A stretch of DNA of 64,000 nt from contig SUTF01000004.1 in assembly GCA_015063005.1 (NCBI GenBank), positions 117,497-181,496 of the forward strand. Direction: 5' to 3'. Shown here piece after piece: positions 1-10,359 of this stretch (positions within the stretch are counted from its first letter, which is position 1; each line of letters opens with the position of its first letter). Under the pieces are notes generated by a model. That model ran no database searches. It had not been told where the DNA came from and saw only the letters and a program-made list of their open reading frames with translations. Source of the stretch: Methanobrevibacter millerae (lineage in GTDB: Archaea > Methanobacteriota > Methanobacteria > Methanobacteriales > Methanobacteriaceae). Position numbers and translations under genes: made by a program.

Positions 1-39
1 AATAACAATAATAAATTTAAAAACTGAAAAGGTTAAATA

Positions 40-1467
40 ATGGCTAATAAAGTAAGAACAACATTTGCAAACATGGGATGGATGATGATTTCCCAAATCA
101 TTGCAAGTGTCTGTGCATTTGTCTGGACAATTGTAACTGCATGGTATCTTGGACCTTCAGATTATGGTATTTTCGGTTCTGCAGTTTCTTTTGCTGCTCT
201 TTTTGGAATTATAATTGATTTTGGACTTCCAACATACATTGTCCGTGCAATTTCAACGGATTTTGAAAATGAACATAAATATCTAGACAATGCAGTATCC
301 CTAAAGCTGTTCCTATCAGTATTATACATATTAGCAGTATTCGTTGCATTATTAATACTTGGATGGAACAGCAAGCTTATAACAATCACTTTACTGGTTT
401 CCTTTGAAAACTTAATCAAGTCCTATCATGTAATTCTATTCTCATCATTCCAGGCACATGAGAAAATGAAATATCAGGCAATTACAAACACAATTTTAAA
501 TGTTTTAACATTGGCATTCATTGGAATTGTTACATTTACTGATTTCGCTTTAATCGGAATTGCATTTGCATACATTATCGCCAACTTTATTGCATTAATT
601 TATGAACTGTATGCACTTAAAAAACATACAATACTTCCCAGATTATCCTTTGATTTTAGATTCTACAAAGTTTTGCTCAAAGCAGGACTTCCATTTGCAC
701 TGACAGGCCTATTCTATACAATATATTACTCCATTGATCTTGTCATGATTACACAATTTTCCACAACATATGCAACAGGACTTTATAACTCAGCGTACAA
801 GCTGATTACTGTTTTAACACTATTTTATACAATTTACTCTTCAGTTATATTTCCAGTGATGAGCAAACTGTTTAAAAATGAAAAAAACCTATTGACATTC
901 AGCTTCAACAAGTCAATAAAGTACCTGTCCATAGCCACAATTCCAATTGCAGTCTTCACACTATTTTACGGATACGATCTGATTGGAATTTACGGTGCAG
1001 AATATATTGAAGGAGGGGGAGTTTTAAAAATATTGATATGGACAGTATGTTTCCTATTCATCAATGGAGCATGTTCATTGGTCCTAAATGCATCCCATGA
1101 AGAGTATTCTGTTACTAAAATTTACACTCTTGCAGCAATATTCAATATATGCCTTAATCTGGTTTTAATTCCAAACTATTCCGTTTATGGAGCATCAGTG
1201 GCTACTGTTTTAAGCGAAATACTAATATTAATATTGGAATTATATATGCTTAAAAAGATCAATCACCTCCCAGACAGACATCTGATTTATGATTTAACCA
1301 AAATATGCATAGCTTCTTTAATTTTGGGAATTGCACTATTCGTACTTGACTTGAACATGTGGCTGGCAATGGTCGTGTCAATAATAGTTTATTTTGCAGC
1401 ACTATTCCTTTTAAGAACGGTTGATGAAGATGATAAAATGATTATCAGACAGATTTTAGGAAAATGA
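40..1467 (+). CDS. Polysaccharide flippase (Wzx/MOP superfamily)
   Basis: Integral membrane protein of 475 residues with about 12-14 hydrophobic segments spread over its whole length, as in Wzx/RfbX-type flippases that move lipid-linked sugar repeat units across the membrane. The N-terminal stretch with GPSDYGIFGSAVSFAALFG is typical of the family. The start is supported by AAGG about 8 bases upstream of the ATG. It overlaps the next gene by 4 bases (ATGA), so the two are co-transcribed. Neighbouring glf, galU and acyltransferase genes fit a surface glycan locus. The transported glycan cannot be told from sequence. Confidence 0.88.
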   Translation: MANKVRTTFANMGWMMISQIIASVCAFVWTIVTAWYLGPSDYGIFGSAVSFAALFGIIIDFGLPTYIVRAISTDFENEHKYLDNAVSLKLFLSVLYILAVFVALLILGWNSKLITITLLVSFENLIKSYHVILFSSFQAHEKMKYQAITNTILNVLTLAFIGIVTFTDFALIGIAFAYIIANFIALIYELYALKKHTILPRLSFDFRFYKVLLKAGLPFALTGLFYTIYYSIDLVMITQFSTTYATGLYNSAYKLITVLTLFYTIYSSVIFPVMSKLFKNEKNLLTFSFNKSIKYLSIATIPIAVFTLFYGYDLIGIYGAEYIEGGGVLKILIWTVCFLFINGACSLVLNASHEEYSVTKIYTLAAIFNICLNLVLIPNYSVYGASVATVLSEILILILELYMLKKINHLPDRHLIYDLTKICIASLILGIALFVLDLNMWLAMVVSIIVYFAALFLLRTVDEDDKMIIRQILGK

Positions 1468-2474
1468 ATGATATTATGAAAACCAAAAAAGAGAGAATAT
1501 TCTACTACGATGTACTAAGAGCATTTGCAATAATTGCTGTTATAATATGCCATGTAGATCACTTTTTCGGCCCATTAACAACACCAACACAAATAATAGC
1601 TCAAATGACATTTCATGACATTGGAAGAATTGGTGTGCCAATATTTTTAATGATCAGTGGTGCGCTGCTCTTAAACAGAGAATATCCAAGCATTCCAGAT
1701 TTCCTGAAAAAAAGATTTGCAAGAATCATATATCCATTCATATTCTGGATTATTTTAATCCTTGGACAGTTATACTATCACGGATACAATTCAACATTCA
1801 TGTGGAACGTATTCACTGGAGAAAGTTCCATAACATGGTATTTCTGGACACTTATTGGAATATATCTATTTATTCCCATCATCAATCCATTCGTTAAGGA
1901 ATACAAACTAAAAGGTGTAGAATACTTTTTAGCCATATGGTTCATTACAATGATTTTAAAAACATTCAATTCATACCCATTATGGAGCAGCTTTGATTTG
2001 AATATGTTTGCAGGATACATTGGATACCCATTGCTTGGATACTGGCTTGCAAACAAGAAATTCCCATTAAATGATAAGAAACTATGTATAACCGGCATTA
2101 TCATGCTAATTGTTTCTTTAAGCGTGTTCGTATTTTTCAATTATAATAAAATGCCTTTTATAAGTGAGATTTATCAGAATATACCAATAATTTTTATGGG
2201 AGTTGGACTGTTCATATTTGTCATGTATTTGGACAAGCTAAACACATTTAACTCAATAAAGGATAATCTCATCGGAAAGGCAATACTCTCCCTAAGCATT
2301 TGCAGCTATGGAATGTACTTTTCACATGTGATAGTCGTAAAAGCATTATCTTATCACAATCCAGGATCCAACCTGCTGTTTCCACTAATGTTTGTGCTGA
2401 TAGTATTTTTAAGCTGGCTTTTACCTTATGTGTTAAGCAAGATTCCATACATAAAGACTTTCAGTGGTGTTTAA
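1464..2474 (+). CDS. Membrane acyltransferase, acyltransferase-3 (OafA-like) family
   Basis: 336-residue multi-pass membrane protein. The N-terminus (YYDVLRAFAIIAVIICHVDH) carries the family signature D-x-x-R-A and the conserved catalytic-type His in the first membrane helix. About ten hydrophobic segments follow. Family members O-acetylate or acylate surface sugars, so the likely role is decoration of the glycan exported by the overlapping flippase gene. A second ATG lies four codons in and could be the true start. A degraded paralogue lies at 9018-9823. Confidence 0.85.
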   Translation: MNDIMKTKKERIFYYDVLRAFAIIAVIICHVDHFFGPLTTPTQIIAQMTFHDIGRIGVPIFLMISGALLLNREYPSIPDFLKKRFARIIYPFIFWIILILGQLYYHGYNSTFMWNVFTGESSITWYFWTLIGIYLFIPIINPFVKEYKLKGVEYFLAIWFITMILKTFNSYPLWSSFDLNMFAGYIGYPLLGYWLANKKFPLNDKKLCITGIIMLIVSLSVFVFFNYNKMPFISEIYQNIPIIFMGVGLFIFVMYLDKLNTFNSIKDNLIGKAILSLSICSYGMYFSHVIVVKALSYHNPGSNLLFPLMFVLIVFLSWLLPYVLSKIPYIKTFSGV

Positions 2475-2513
2475 ACAATAAATTTTTATTAGTCTAATTT
2501 AATATTTTATTTT

Positions 2514-2557
2514 GTGGAGAATCTTTTTATTACCCTATACATTTTAAGATTCTCCAC
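2514..2557 (+). terminator. Long stem-loop after acyltransferase gene
   Basis: A perfect 12-bp inverted repeat, GTGGAGAATCTT at 2514-2525 and its complement at 2546-2557, encloses a 20-base loop 40 bases after the acyltransferase stop. It probably ends or stabilises the flippase-acyltransferase transcript. A degenerate form (GAATCCT/AGGATTC) follows the duplicated pseudogene near 9866-9900, showing that the duplication included this element. Confidence 0.55.
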
Positions 2558-2574
2558 TTATTTTATCTACATCA

Positions 2575-2768
2575 CCCACCACTAAATGATATAAAAAATT
2601 AATAAAAATTATATATTGAAAAGTAACTTCAATTAAATTAATGAATATTTGATTAATCCTTGAAATTATGATGCTTGAAATTAATTATTTAAGCATGAAT
2701 TTTTCCGATGTCTGAAGTTTGACAATAATGTTCCAACACCATTCTAAAAAAAGTCTATAAATAGAAAA
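2575..2768. repeat. Non-coding segment duplicated at 9905-10102 (copy 1)
   Basis: This gene-free stretch is recognisably similar, with many substitutions, to the DNA after the acyltransferase pseudogene. Both copies contain a TATA-like block and then a hairpin: ATGCTTG at 2671-2677 pairs with the AAGCAT region ending at 2696. In copy 1 a G-U pair stands where copy 2 has G-C, so the stem is kept despite sequence change. It may be a small RNA or a regulatory leader; I recognise no known RNA family. The rest of 2769-2888 is A+T-rich promoter DNA for the next gene. Confidence 0.5.
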
Positions 2769-2888
2769 TACAATATTAATTTATCATAATAAACAGTTTA
2801 AATAAAATTAATAAATTTTACAAACTCTCAAACTTTATATAGAACAAAGAATAAATTAAATCAAAAAATAATATTAAAAGAGGATTAT

Positions 2889-4679
2889 ATGAAAGAAATA
2901 ACTAATTTAGATGAAATGTACAATGTTTTAGAAGAAATTAATACCAAAAATTTTTCAGATATTAAAAATTCTTTAAAAAATTTTTTAATGAAAACAGCGG
3001 AAAATAGAAAAATTTGGTGTGAATATACATGTTTACTATTTAGAATAGCTAATGGTGAGTTAAAAGGATTATTAGTATGTGAAAATGAAAATAAAGAAAA
3101 ATTTAGTATTCCGAATTTAGATGATTTTACTGAGGATGATTTAAAATATATCGAAAAGAGAATGGAAAATACTGAAAATGATTTACTTAAATTAAGATAT
3201 TCTACAATCCTTTGTAATAAATATCCTCATGTAGATAAAGCTAAAATTATAATTGATTCATCAGGGAATTTAATTTGTAATTTAGAACAAGAAATTCTTC
3301 AAAATAACAAAATAGATAGTTTTTTCTTAATAATAATTATAAACTCATATAGATACTCATTTAAATTTAATTATGACAAAGATAGAATCAAAAGTAAAAT
3401 CATAGATTTAATAAATAATAAATCATTTTGGAACAAAGACCTTTATTTGATTCCATGTGGTTTAATTGAACATGTTTTATCTGAAAAAAAGAATTTTAAA
3501 GGAATTGATAATCTTAATGATATCTGTTGGAATATTTATAAAAACATCCAATCATTAAACATTTGGAATAAAATAAAAGTGTTAGAATTAGGTAAAAAAT
3601 GTGATTCAAAATCCCATAAATACAATTGGAAGATGGAACTGGGAAAACTTTATGAAAAAGAAATGGAAGAATCTGAAGATCCAAATTTAAAAGCATATCA
3701 TTGTTTAAATGCAAGTGTCAATTATAAAAAAGCAGGTAAAATAAGACAATCAGAGGATTTATTAAAAAAATATAGAGAATTTCCACAAGAGTTTAAATAT
3801 TCCACACTTTATGGTGAAATTGAACATACCCCCGAACTTATTGAAGAAATCATAGCATATGCAGATTCTATTGTAGAACAAAATGAACCAACATTTATTT
3901 TAATGTATTTGATGAAAGATCCCCGATTAACTGAATATTATGAAAACAGTTTATCCTTTGTTGAAAAATCAAAAGAAGATTTTCCATTACTACATATTTT
4001 TCCTATAGCTTTACGTGATGAAAATGGTTTTGTAATTGAAAAAATTAATCCAGGCATTGATGGAGATAATCATGCAACAATGGAGTATTATAATTGGTTA
4101 ATTAAATTCATATATTTGCCATTTATTTCACGAATAATTAACACATCTTACATCACAGGCAAATTATCTCCAAAAATTATTTTAGAGTTTTTAAGAGATA
4201 AAACTTGGTTAGGATTAGATGAAATACATAATGTAGGTAAAAATGATTTTTTATCAATGATTGTCCCAATAATAAATAATTATTTTCAAGAATTTGAATT
4301 AACATATTTATATAATATCCCAGCACCACATTTTAGTCTATTTATTGATTCATTGATTCTTAAAATTGAAGGTATTTTAAAATTAATATATGGTATTGAC
4401 AATGAAATAAAAGAACAAAAAGAAAATGGTGTTATTCAAGACAAATCATTAAATAAAATATTAGAAGATGAAAATTTTGATTTTATTCCAGAAGATGAAA
4501 TATTCTTTTTAAAATATTTATTAATTGATAAATCCGGATTGAATTTAAGAAATAAAGTTGCTCATTCATTAATGAGAAAAGAAGACTATAATATAGGAAA
4601 TGCTAATTTATTATTATTAGCTTTACTTAAATTATGTTCATTTCAATTATATTTTAATGACAAGACTGTCAAAAAATAA
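2889..4679 (+). CDS. Unknown protein with C-terminal HEPN-like (DUF4209-type) motif
   Basis: 596 residues, soluble, Lys/Asn/Ile-rich. The SD is AGAGGA 4 bases before the ATG. The last ~100 residues end in a helical region with LRNKVAHSL. R554 and H559 form an R-x4-H motif with Asn after Arg, the hallmark of HEPN ribonuclease-type domains and of DUF4209 proteins. The first ~450 residues are helical and not recognisable. The gene is visibly more A+T-rich than the glycan genes around it and stands alone with its own promoter, suggesting acquired cargo. An RNase or defence function is inference from the motif only. Confidence 0.6.
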   Translation: MKEITNLDEMYNVLEEINTKNFSDIKNSLKNFLMKTAENRKIWCEYTCLLFRIANGELKGLLVCENENKEKFSIPNLDDFTEDDLKYIEKRMENTENDLLKLRYSTILCNKYPHVDKAKIIIDSSGNLICNLEQEILQNNKIDSFFLIIIINSYRYSFKFNYDKDRIKSKIIDLINNKSFWNKDLYLIPCGLIEHVLSEKKNFKGIDNLNDICWNIYKNIQSLNIWNKIKVLELGKKCDSKSHKYNWKMELGKLYEKEMEESEDPNLKAYHCLNASVNYKKAGKIRQSEDLLKKYREFPQEFKYSTLYGEIEHTPELIEEIIAYADSIVEQNEPTFILMYLMKDPRLTEYYENSLSFVEKSKEDFPLLHIFPIALRDENGFVIEKINPGIDGDNHATMEYYNWLIKFIYLPFISRIINTSYITGKLSPKIILEFLRDKTWLGLDEIHNVGKNDFLSMIVPIINNYFQEFELTYLYNIPAPHFSLFIDSLILKIEGILKLIYGIDNEIKEQKENGVIQDKSLNKILEDENFDFIPEDEIFFLKYLLIDKSGLNLRNKVAHSLMRKEDYNIGNANLLLLALLKLCSFQLYFNDKTVKK

Positions 4680-5180
4680 TTTAATAAAGTTATTTCCAAC
4701 AAATATGAATAATTCAAATTTTTCTAATTTTTTATTGTGAATCTCTTTAGTTTAGATATTACTTTCTAAAAATTCACATCTAAATTTAAAAAATTAAAAA
4801 AAATATATTCCTAAAGTTCAAAAAAAAGACATGTGAAAGAATTTAAACATTATTTACAAAAACATATGGCCATTACAATAGTATTAAATGAATTCTAAGA
4901 AAACATATAATCAATCCATTCAACAGGATACATAAAATATTTGATGATAAAAAATAGATAAAAAGATACAATTAAAAATAAAAATAATAAATTAGAAAAT
5001 TATTTTAGAAATCCATCATTAAATAGTAAAATGATTTAAAAAAACTTTGAAACGAACATTTGATTAGATAATAAATAAAAAAGAATTAGATAAATAATCA
5101 AAAAAAAATCCTGACAAAATGACTGCATCTAATTAAATAGCTACCAAAAAAATATAATTAAAAAATTATAAATTGAAATT
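4680..5180. other. Gene-free A+T-rich spacer
   Basis: About 500 bases of very A+T-rich DNA between two unknown genes. No open frame of note, tRNA, repeat array or stable hairpin was seen. The last ~60 bases presumably hold the promoter of the following gene. Confidence 0.5.
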
Positions 5181-6989
5181 ATGGAATTAAAATATAATAT
5201 TTCTCAACTGGGAATGATTAATGCTTATTTATTTGGAAATGCAGAAAAATGTTATGAATTCCTTGAAAATAAAAAATATATTAAAAAATTAGAAGAAATG
5301 AACCAATTAGGAGTAATTCAGAATACAACAATAAAAACATCCCATAAAAGAATGGAATATGTAGTATTACAACTATTTATTTTAAATTTACTTAAAGGCA
5401 GACCATTAAATTTTGATTCAAAATCTAGAAAAGAAAAATATAATCTTGGATTATCTAATACCAATAAAATAGGAAAATTTACAGTTAGTGGAATGGATTT
5501 AATTTCAATATGGATTTTGTTATTTAATTCAGGCCATTTAATGGGTACTTTTGCATCCGAAAAAGGTTTATTGAAAAGTATTAAAAACAATTCTGCCCTT
5601 TATGAAATTTTTGAAAATAATATGCCTAATGAACTTAAACCTCTTTTTAAACGATCAATAGATAATAATGAAGTATACCATCTTCACAAACTCTTAATCA
5701 TTTTTTCATTAAATATACACTATAAACAAGCAAGAAAACAGAAAAATAAAGAATTTATAAAATTTTTAATCAATTGCTGTCAAGAATATGTTTTAAATCG
5801 TGACAAACGAAAGATAAAATTAATATTAATTTTCAATAAAATACGGCAAATTTCATATTTATTCCTTGATTCACAATATTCAGCATTTCCAATTAATTTT
5901 TCAATTACTCCAATCTTATTAAATCTAGATGAGTATATTAATGAGATATTATCAAATTCTAGTTATTTTAACAAAACATTAAATTCATTAGATAGTTTAC
6001 TTGCGCATAACATATATTACTCAAAAGAATCAATTGAAGAATTTAATTTACATTCATATAACTATTATAAAAAATTTGTTAATAAAAATTTTACTGAAAA
6101 TGAATTAAAAAATATGATAATCAGTGCTGAAAATACAAAATTTACAAAAGAAACAAAAAATGATTCCCTCCACATATTTTTAGATTTTAATGGATTTCTT
6201 GAAATATTCTATGAAGAAAAAATCAATACTGATTTAGAACTCCAATTAAACAAATTATTACCAGAAAATTGTTTATTATCAATTGAAAATAATCTAAGAT
6301 TTGATTTTATTGTAATAAATATAATTTTTATTTCAGGAAACACACTCAATCATTTGATAACCATTTCAAAATTTACAAAAGAATTAGTAAAAATAAAAAA
6401 CGAATTTATTGAATATCATATTCCGCCTTCCAGAGAAACAGAAACTCATGACACAATTAAAGAAATGGTTTATTACGAAGTAAATAGGGGATTTTCAAAT
6501 GCATTTAAAGAAATATTACTTTTTATTTTAAACAATATTACTGAAAATTATTATTTTAAATTTGTGGACAAATATGACAATATTGAAATAATCTCCCCAA
6601 TAAATAAAAATCATATCGAAGAAACATTCAAAAACATGTTTAATCGAAAAATGAACTCTTCAGTGAAATATGAAAAATTATTCTTAGAATCCCTATCAAA
6701 AAAACTGATTTATCCATCATCAACAATGTTAATTTCACTTTCATCAATTAAAGGATATACAAAAACAAAAGATGATTTGAAAGTTGAAATTGATGGATTA
6801 ATATTCCAATATAAAGAGAATAAATTACATTTATATTTCATTGAAGCTAAAAATCAAAGTAAACATGCGGATAATGATGCTGAAAAAGCTTTAGAAGAAA
6901 AATTTAATAAATTAAATTTAAAATATAGTTTTAAAGAATACAAAAAACTTGATAATTTTAAAGGCAAATATTGTCATTTAATAATTTAA
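5181..6989 (+). CDS. Unknown protein with C-terminal PD-(D/E)XK nuclease signature
   Basis: 602 residues, no membrane segments. Near the C-terminus, VEIDGLIF is followed 17 residues later by FIEAKN. D538, E555 and K557 fit the D-(x)n-ExK core of restriction-like nucleases. Near the N-terminus, HKRMEY (55-60) and LLFNSGHLMGTFASE (113-127) resemble the arrangement of HD phosphohydrolases, but the HD dyad is replaced by FN, so a degenerate HD-like fold is possible. The middle is unrecognised. There is no clear SD. Same A+T-rich composition as the gene at 2889, so they may form one acquired module. Function unknown; DNA cleavage is inferred. Confidence 0.6.
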   Translation: MELKYNISQLGMINAYLFGNAEKCYEFLENKKYIKKLEEMNQLGVIQNTTIKTSHKRMEYVVLQLFILNLLKGRPLNFDSKSRKEKYNLGLSNTNKIGKFTVSGMDLISIWILLFNSGHLMGTFASEKGLLKSIKNNSALYEIFENNMPNELKPLFKRSIDNNEVYHLHKLLIIFSLNIHYKQARKQKNKEFIKFLINCCQEYVLNRDKRKIKLILIFNKIRQISYLFLDSQYSAFPINFSITPILLNLDEYINEILSNSSYFNKTLNSLDSLLAHNIYYSKESIEEFNLHSYNYYKKFVNKNFTENELKNMIISAENTKFTKETKNDSLHIFLDFNGFLEIFYEEKINTDLELQLNKLLPENCLLSIENNLRFDFIVINIIFISGNTLNHLITISKFTKELVKIKNEFIEYHIPPSRETETHDTIKEMVYYEVNRGFSNAFKEILLFILNNITENYYFKFVDKYDNIEIISPINKNHIEETFKNMFNRKMNSSVKYEKLFLESLSKKLIYPSSTMLISLSSIKGYTKTKDDLKVEIDGLIFQYKENKLHLYFIEAKNQSKHADNDAEKALEEKFNKLNLKYSFKEYKKLDNFKGKYCHLII

Positions 6990-7050
6990 ATAAACAAAAT
7001 ATTCCAATATAATTAATTTAAAAAAAATAACAACAAAACGGAGAAAAAAA

Positions 7051-8151
7051 ATGAAATACGATTATTTAATTGTCGGTGCAGGATTATTCGGATCTATTTT
7101 TGCACATGAAATGACTAAAAAAGGAAAAAAATGTCTAGTAATAGAAAAAAGAGACCATATCGGAGGTAATGTTTACACAGAAAATATAGAAAACATTAAT
7201 GTCCACAAATATGGTGCACATATTTTCCACACAAACAATAAAGAAGTCTGGGAATATATCAACCAATTTGCAGACTTTAACAGATACACCAACTCACCGG
7301 TAGCCAACTACAAAGGTGAACTCTACAATTTGCCTTTTAACATGAACACATTCTATCAGATGTGGGGCGTTAAAACACCTGATGAAGCCAAAGCTAAAAT
7401 CAACGAGCAAAAAGAGGAATTTAAAATAGATAATCCTAAAAATCTTGAAGAGCAGGCAATTTCACTAATCGGAAAAGACATTTATGAAAAGCTCATCAAA
7501 GGATATACCGAAAAGCAATGGGGAAGAAAATGCAGGGACCTTCCGGCATTCATAATAAAAAGGCTTCCTGTAAGATACACTTTCGACAACAATTACTTCA
7601 ATGACTTATATCAGGGCATACCTATTGGAGGATACACTAAAATCATTGAAAAAATGCTTGAAAACATTGAAGTTAAACTGAACACCGACTTTTTTGATGA
7701 CAAAACCAAATGGATGGATATTGCTGATAAGATAATCTTTACAGGAATGATTGACCAATACTATGACTACTGCTACGGAGAACTAGAATACAGAGGACTT
7801 GACTTTGAGTTTGAAACACTTGATATGGAAAACTATCAGGGAAATGCAGTAATCAACTACACCGATGCAGAAACTCCATATACGAGAATCATAGAGCATA
7901 AGCATTTTGAAGGCTCAGATTCACCTAAAACAATAATCACAAAAGAATATCCTAAAACCTGGAAAAAAGGAAAGGAAGCATATTATCCTTTAAATGATGA
8001 TAAAAACTCTGAATTATTTAAAAAGTATCAGGAATTGGCTAAAAAAGAGGATAAGGTAATCTTCGGCGGAAGACTTGGAATGTATCAGTACTTTGATATG
8101 TGGCAGGTTATTGATGAAGCACTGAAAGCCGTAAGGGAGGTTGAACAATGA
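7051..8151 (+). CDS. glf: UDP-galactopyranose mutase
   Basis: 366 residues, the usual length. The FAD-binding start YLIVGAGLFGS is followed by IEKRDHIGGNVY and GAHIFHT, all standard for Glf, which interconverts UDP-galactopyranose and UDP-galactofuranose using reduced FAD. YTEKQWGR near residue 155 is also typical. SD is ACGGAG before the ATG. Overlaps galU by 4 bases. It supplies galactofuranose for the surface glycan locus. A diverged paralogue lies at 25465-26562. Confidence 0.95.
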   Translation: MKYDYLIVGAGLFGSIFAHEMTKKGKKCLVIEKRDHIGGNVYTENIENINVHKYGAHIFHTNNKEVWEYINQFADFNRYTNSPVANYKGELYNLPFNMNTFYQMWGVKTPDEAKAKINEQKEEFKIDNPKNLEEQAISLIGKDIYEKLIKGYTEKQWGRKCRDLPAFIIKRLPVRYTFDNNYFNDLYQGIPIGGYTKIIEKMLENIEVKLNTDFFDDKTKWMDIADKIIFTGMIDQYYDYCYGELEYRGLDFEFETLDMENYQGNAVINYTDAETPYTRIIEHKHFEGSDSPKTIITKEYPKTWKKGKEAYYPLNDDKNSELFKKYQELAKKEDKVIFGGRLGMYQYFDMWQVIDEALKAVREVEQ

Positions 8152-8990
8152 AAGCAGTTATTCCGGCAGCAGGTTTCGGTACAAGATTCCTGCATGCTAC
8201 AAAAGCACAGCCAAAAGAAATGTTGCCAGTTTATGACAAACCCACAATACAATATGTAGTTGAAGAGGCAGTCAATTCAGGCATTGATGATATTTTAATC
8301 ATAACCGGCAGAAACAAAAGATCAATAGAAGACCACTTTGACAGGTCAATGGAATTAGAATGTACTTTAGAAAATGCAGATAAGCATGATCGTTTGAAAT
8401 TAGTTAGAGACATCACAGGCCTGGCAGACATCTGCTATATCAGACAAAAGGAACAGAAAGGTCTGGGTGATGCAATAAACTGTACTAAAAAGCATGTTGG
8501 AGACGAACCCTTTGCAGTACTTTTGGGAGATTCAATAACAAAAGGAAAAACACCATGTACAAAGCAACTTATTGATATTTATGAAAAGTACGGCAAATCT
8601 GCAATTTCACTTGAAGAGGTTCCGCAGGAAAAAGTATCAAGATATGGAATCATTGATGGAGTGAAAGTTGAAGACAATGTATATGACATCAAAAAACTTG
8701 TTGAAAAGCCAGCAGTTGAAGATGCGCCTTCAAATATAGCCATTATGGGACGCTACGTTTTAACTCCAGATATCTTTGATAAGCTTGATGAAACAGAACC
8801 TGGAGTTGGCGGAGAAATCCAGCTTACCGATGCCCTTCAGAAACTGGATTCAATCTATGGAGTTACCTTTGAAGGGAAAACATATGATATTGGAAATCGA
8901 ATGGAATGGCTAAAAACTTCAATTGAATTTGCAATGGAAGATGAAGACTCTAAAAGAGAATTAAAAGAGTTTATTAGTAGTTTTATTTAG
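8148..8990 (+). CDS. galU: UTP-glucose-1-phosphate uridylyltransferase
   Basis: 280 residues. The nucleotide-binding start AVIPAAGFGTRFLHATKAQP and KEMLPVYDKPTIQYVV are diagnostic of GalU, which makes UDP-glucose from UTP and glucose-1-phosphate. It shares an ATGA overlap with glf, so the pair is one transcript supplying nucleotide sugars. The product ends normally, and an acyltransferase pseudogene begins within 30 bases of the stop. Confidence 0.95.
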   Translation: MKAVIPAAGFGTRFLHATKAQPKEMLPVYDKPTIQYVVEEAVNSGIDDILIITGRNKRSIEDHFDRSMELECTLENADKHDRLKLVRDITGLADICYIRQKEQKGLGDAINCTKKHVGDEPFAVLLGDSITKGKTPCTKQLIDIYEKYGKSAISLEEVPQEKVSRYGIIDGVKVEDNVYDIKKLVEKPAVEDAPSNIAIMGRYVLTPDIFDKLDETEPGVGGEIQLTDALQKLDSIYGVTFEGKTYDIGNRMEWLKTSIEFAMEDEDSKRELKEFISSFI

Positions 8991-9017
8991 TTCAATCTTT
9001 TTTATAATCAACAAAAC

Positions 9018-9823
9018 ATTTCTCCTAAACAGAGAGTATCCAAGCATTGGAAACTTCTTAAAGCGAAGATTTGCAAGAATCATCTATCCATTCATATTCT
9101 TGATTATTATACTTTTAGGACCAGCTCTATTACCACGGATACAATTCAAAGTTCATCTGGAACGTCTTTATAGGTGAGCCTTCCATCACATGGTATTTCT
9201 GGATACTGATTGGAATATATCTTTTCATACCTGTCTTAAACTCATTTATAAAAGATTATAAAATAAAAGGTGCTGAATACTTTTTAGCAATCTGGCTTTT
9301 TACAATGATTCTAAAAACGTTCAATGCATATCCGTTATGGCATTACTTTAATTTGGATATGTTTGCAAGCTTTATCGGATATCCAGTTTTAGGATACTGG
9401 CTTTCAAACAAAGAGTTCAAGCTAGATGACAAAAAACTATGCATCATAGGTTTGATAATACTAATAATTTCTCTAGCAGTATTTGTTTATCTCGGCTACA
9501 CAAAAGTCAGTCTCATAAGATATGAAAACCTTCCGAACATGTTTATGGGAGTCGGACTGTTCCTATTTATCATGTGCCTTGACAGATTAAACAAGTTCAA
9601 CACAATCAAAGACAATTTCATCGGAAAGACAATTATGTCTTTAAGCATTTGCAGCTACGGAATGTACTTTTCACATGTAATTGTCGTTAAGGAACTATCA
9701 TACCACAATCCGGGATCCAATCTCCTGTTTCCGGCAATGTTTGTACTAATAGTGTTTTTAAGCTGGCTTTTACCATATGTGTTAAGCAAGATTCCATATG
9801 TCAAGACTTTCAGCGGAGTTTAA
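9018..9823 (+). pseudogene. Degraded acyltransferase-3 gene (paralogue of 1464-2474)
   Basis: From the LLNREYPSI region onward this follows the intact acyltransferase at 1464-2474. The first ~60 codons, including the catalytic N-terminal helix, are missing. An extra C at about 9121-9122 shifts the frame: before it the text reads RIIYPFIF, after it QLYYHGYNS continues in the next frame. The remaining frame runs cleanly to the stop and has an internal ATG at 9305, but the product would lack the active-site half. Homology continues into the downstream non-coding DNA, so a segment was duplicated and then decayed. Confidence 0.85.
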
Positions 9824-9904
9824 TCATTAAGTTTTTATTGAATAAAATTCAAACGAGATAATGGGGAATCCTTTTTATTCACCATACATTTTTAGGATTC
9901 TAAT

Positions 9905-10102
9905 CACCTACCAATTAATGATATAAAAAATTAATAAAAATGATATAGTGAAAAGTAACTTCAACAAAATTAATGAATAAATGATTAACCATTGGAATTA
10001 TGATGCTTGGAATTTATTATTCAAGCATGAAATTTTCTGATGCCAGCTGTTTGAAAAAAAATGTTCTAACATCATTTCAAAAAAGCATAGATAAAATGAA
10101 GT
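9905..10102. repeat. Non-coding segment duplicated from 2575-2768 (copy 2)
   Basis: Diverged copy of the segment after the intact acyltransferase. It keeps the ATGCTTG (10003-10009) / CAAGCAT (10022-10028) hairpin with a pairing change relative to copy 1. The remaining bases to 10359 are A+T-rich, with no gene, and end in the promoter of the dGTPase-like gene. Confidence 0.5.
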
Positions 10103-10359
10103 CATTATGATTAATCAATCATTAAATATTTAACAAGAATCAGGGCGTCAAAACTTTAATCATGATTAGCTATATTTACAACTGATTTTATAAAACTACA
10201 TTATTATGATAATTCCAACTGAAAAAAAAGCAGATACAGAATCATCAAACAGAATAAAAAAACACATATTTAGATTTAATAAATAGTTGATAAAAAAGTA
10301 AATTACTAATAAAAAACATATATACAGCATATTAATCTGAATAATGAAGGAGTCAGCAA

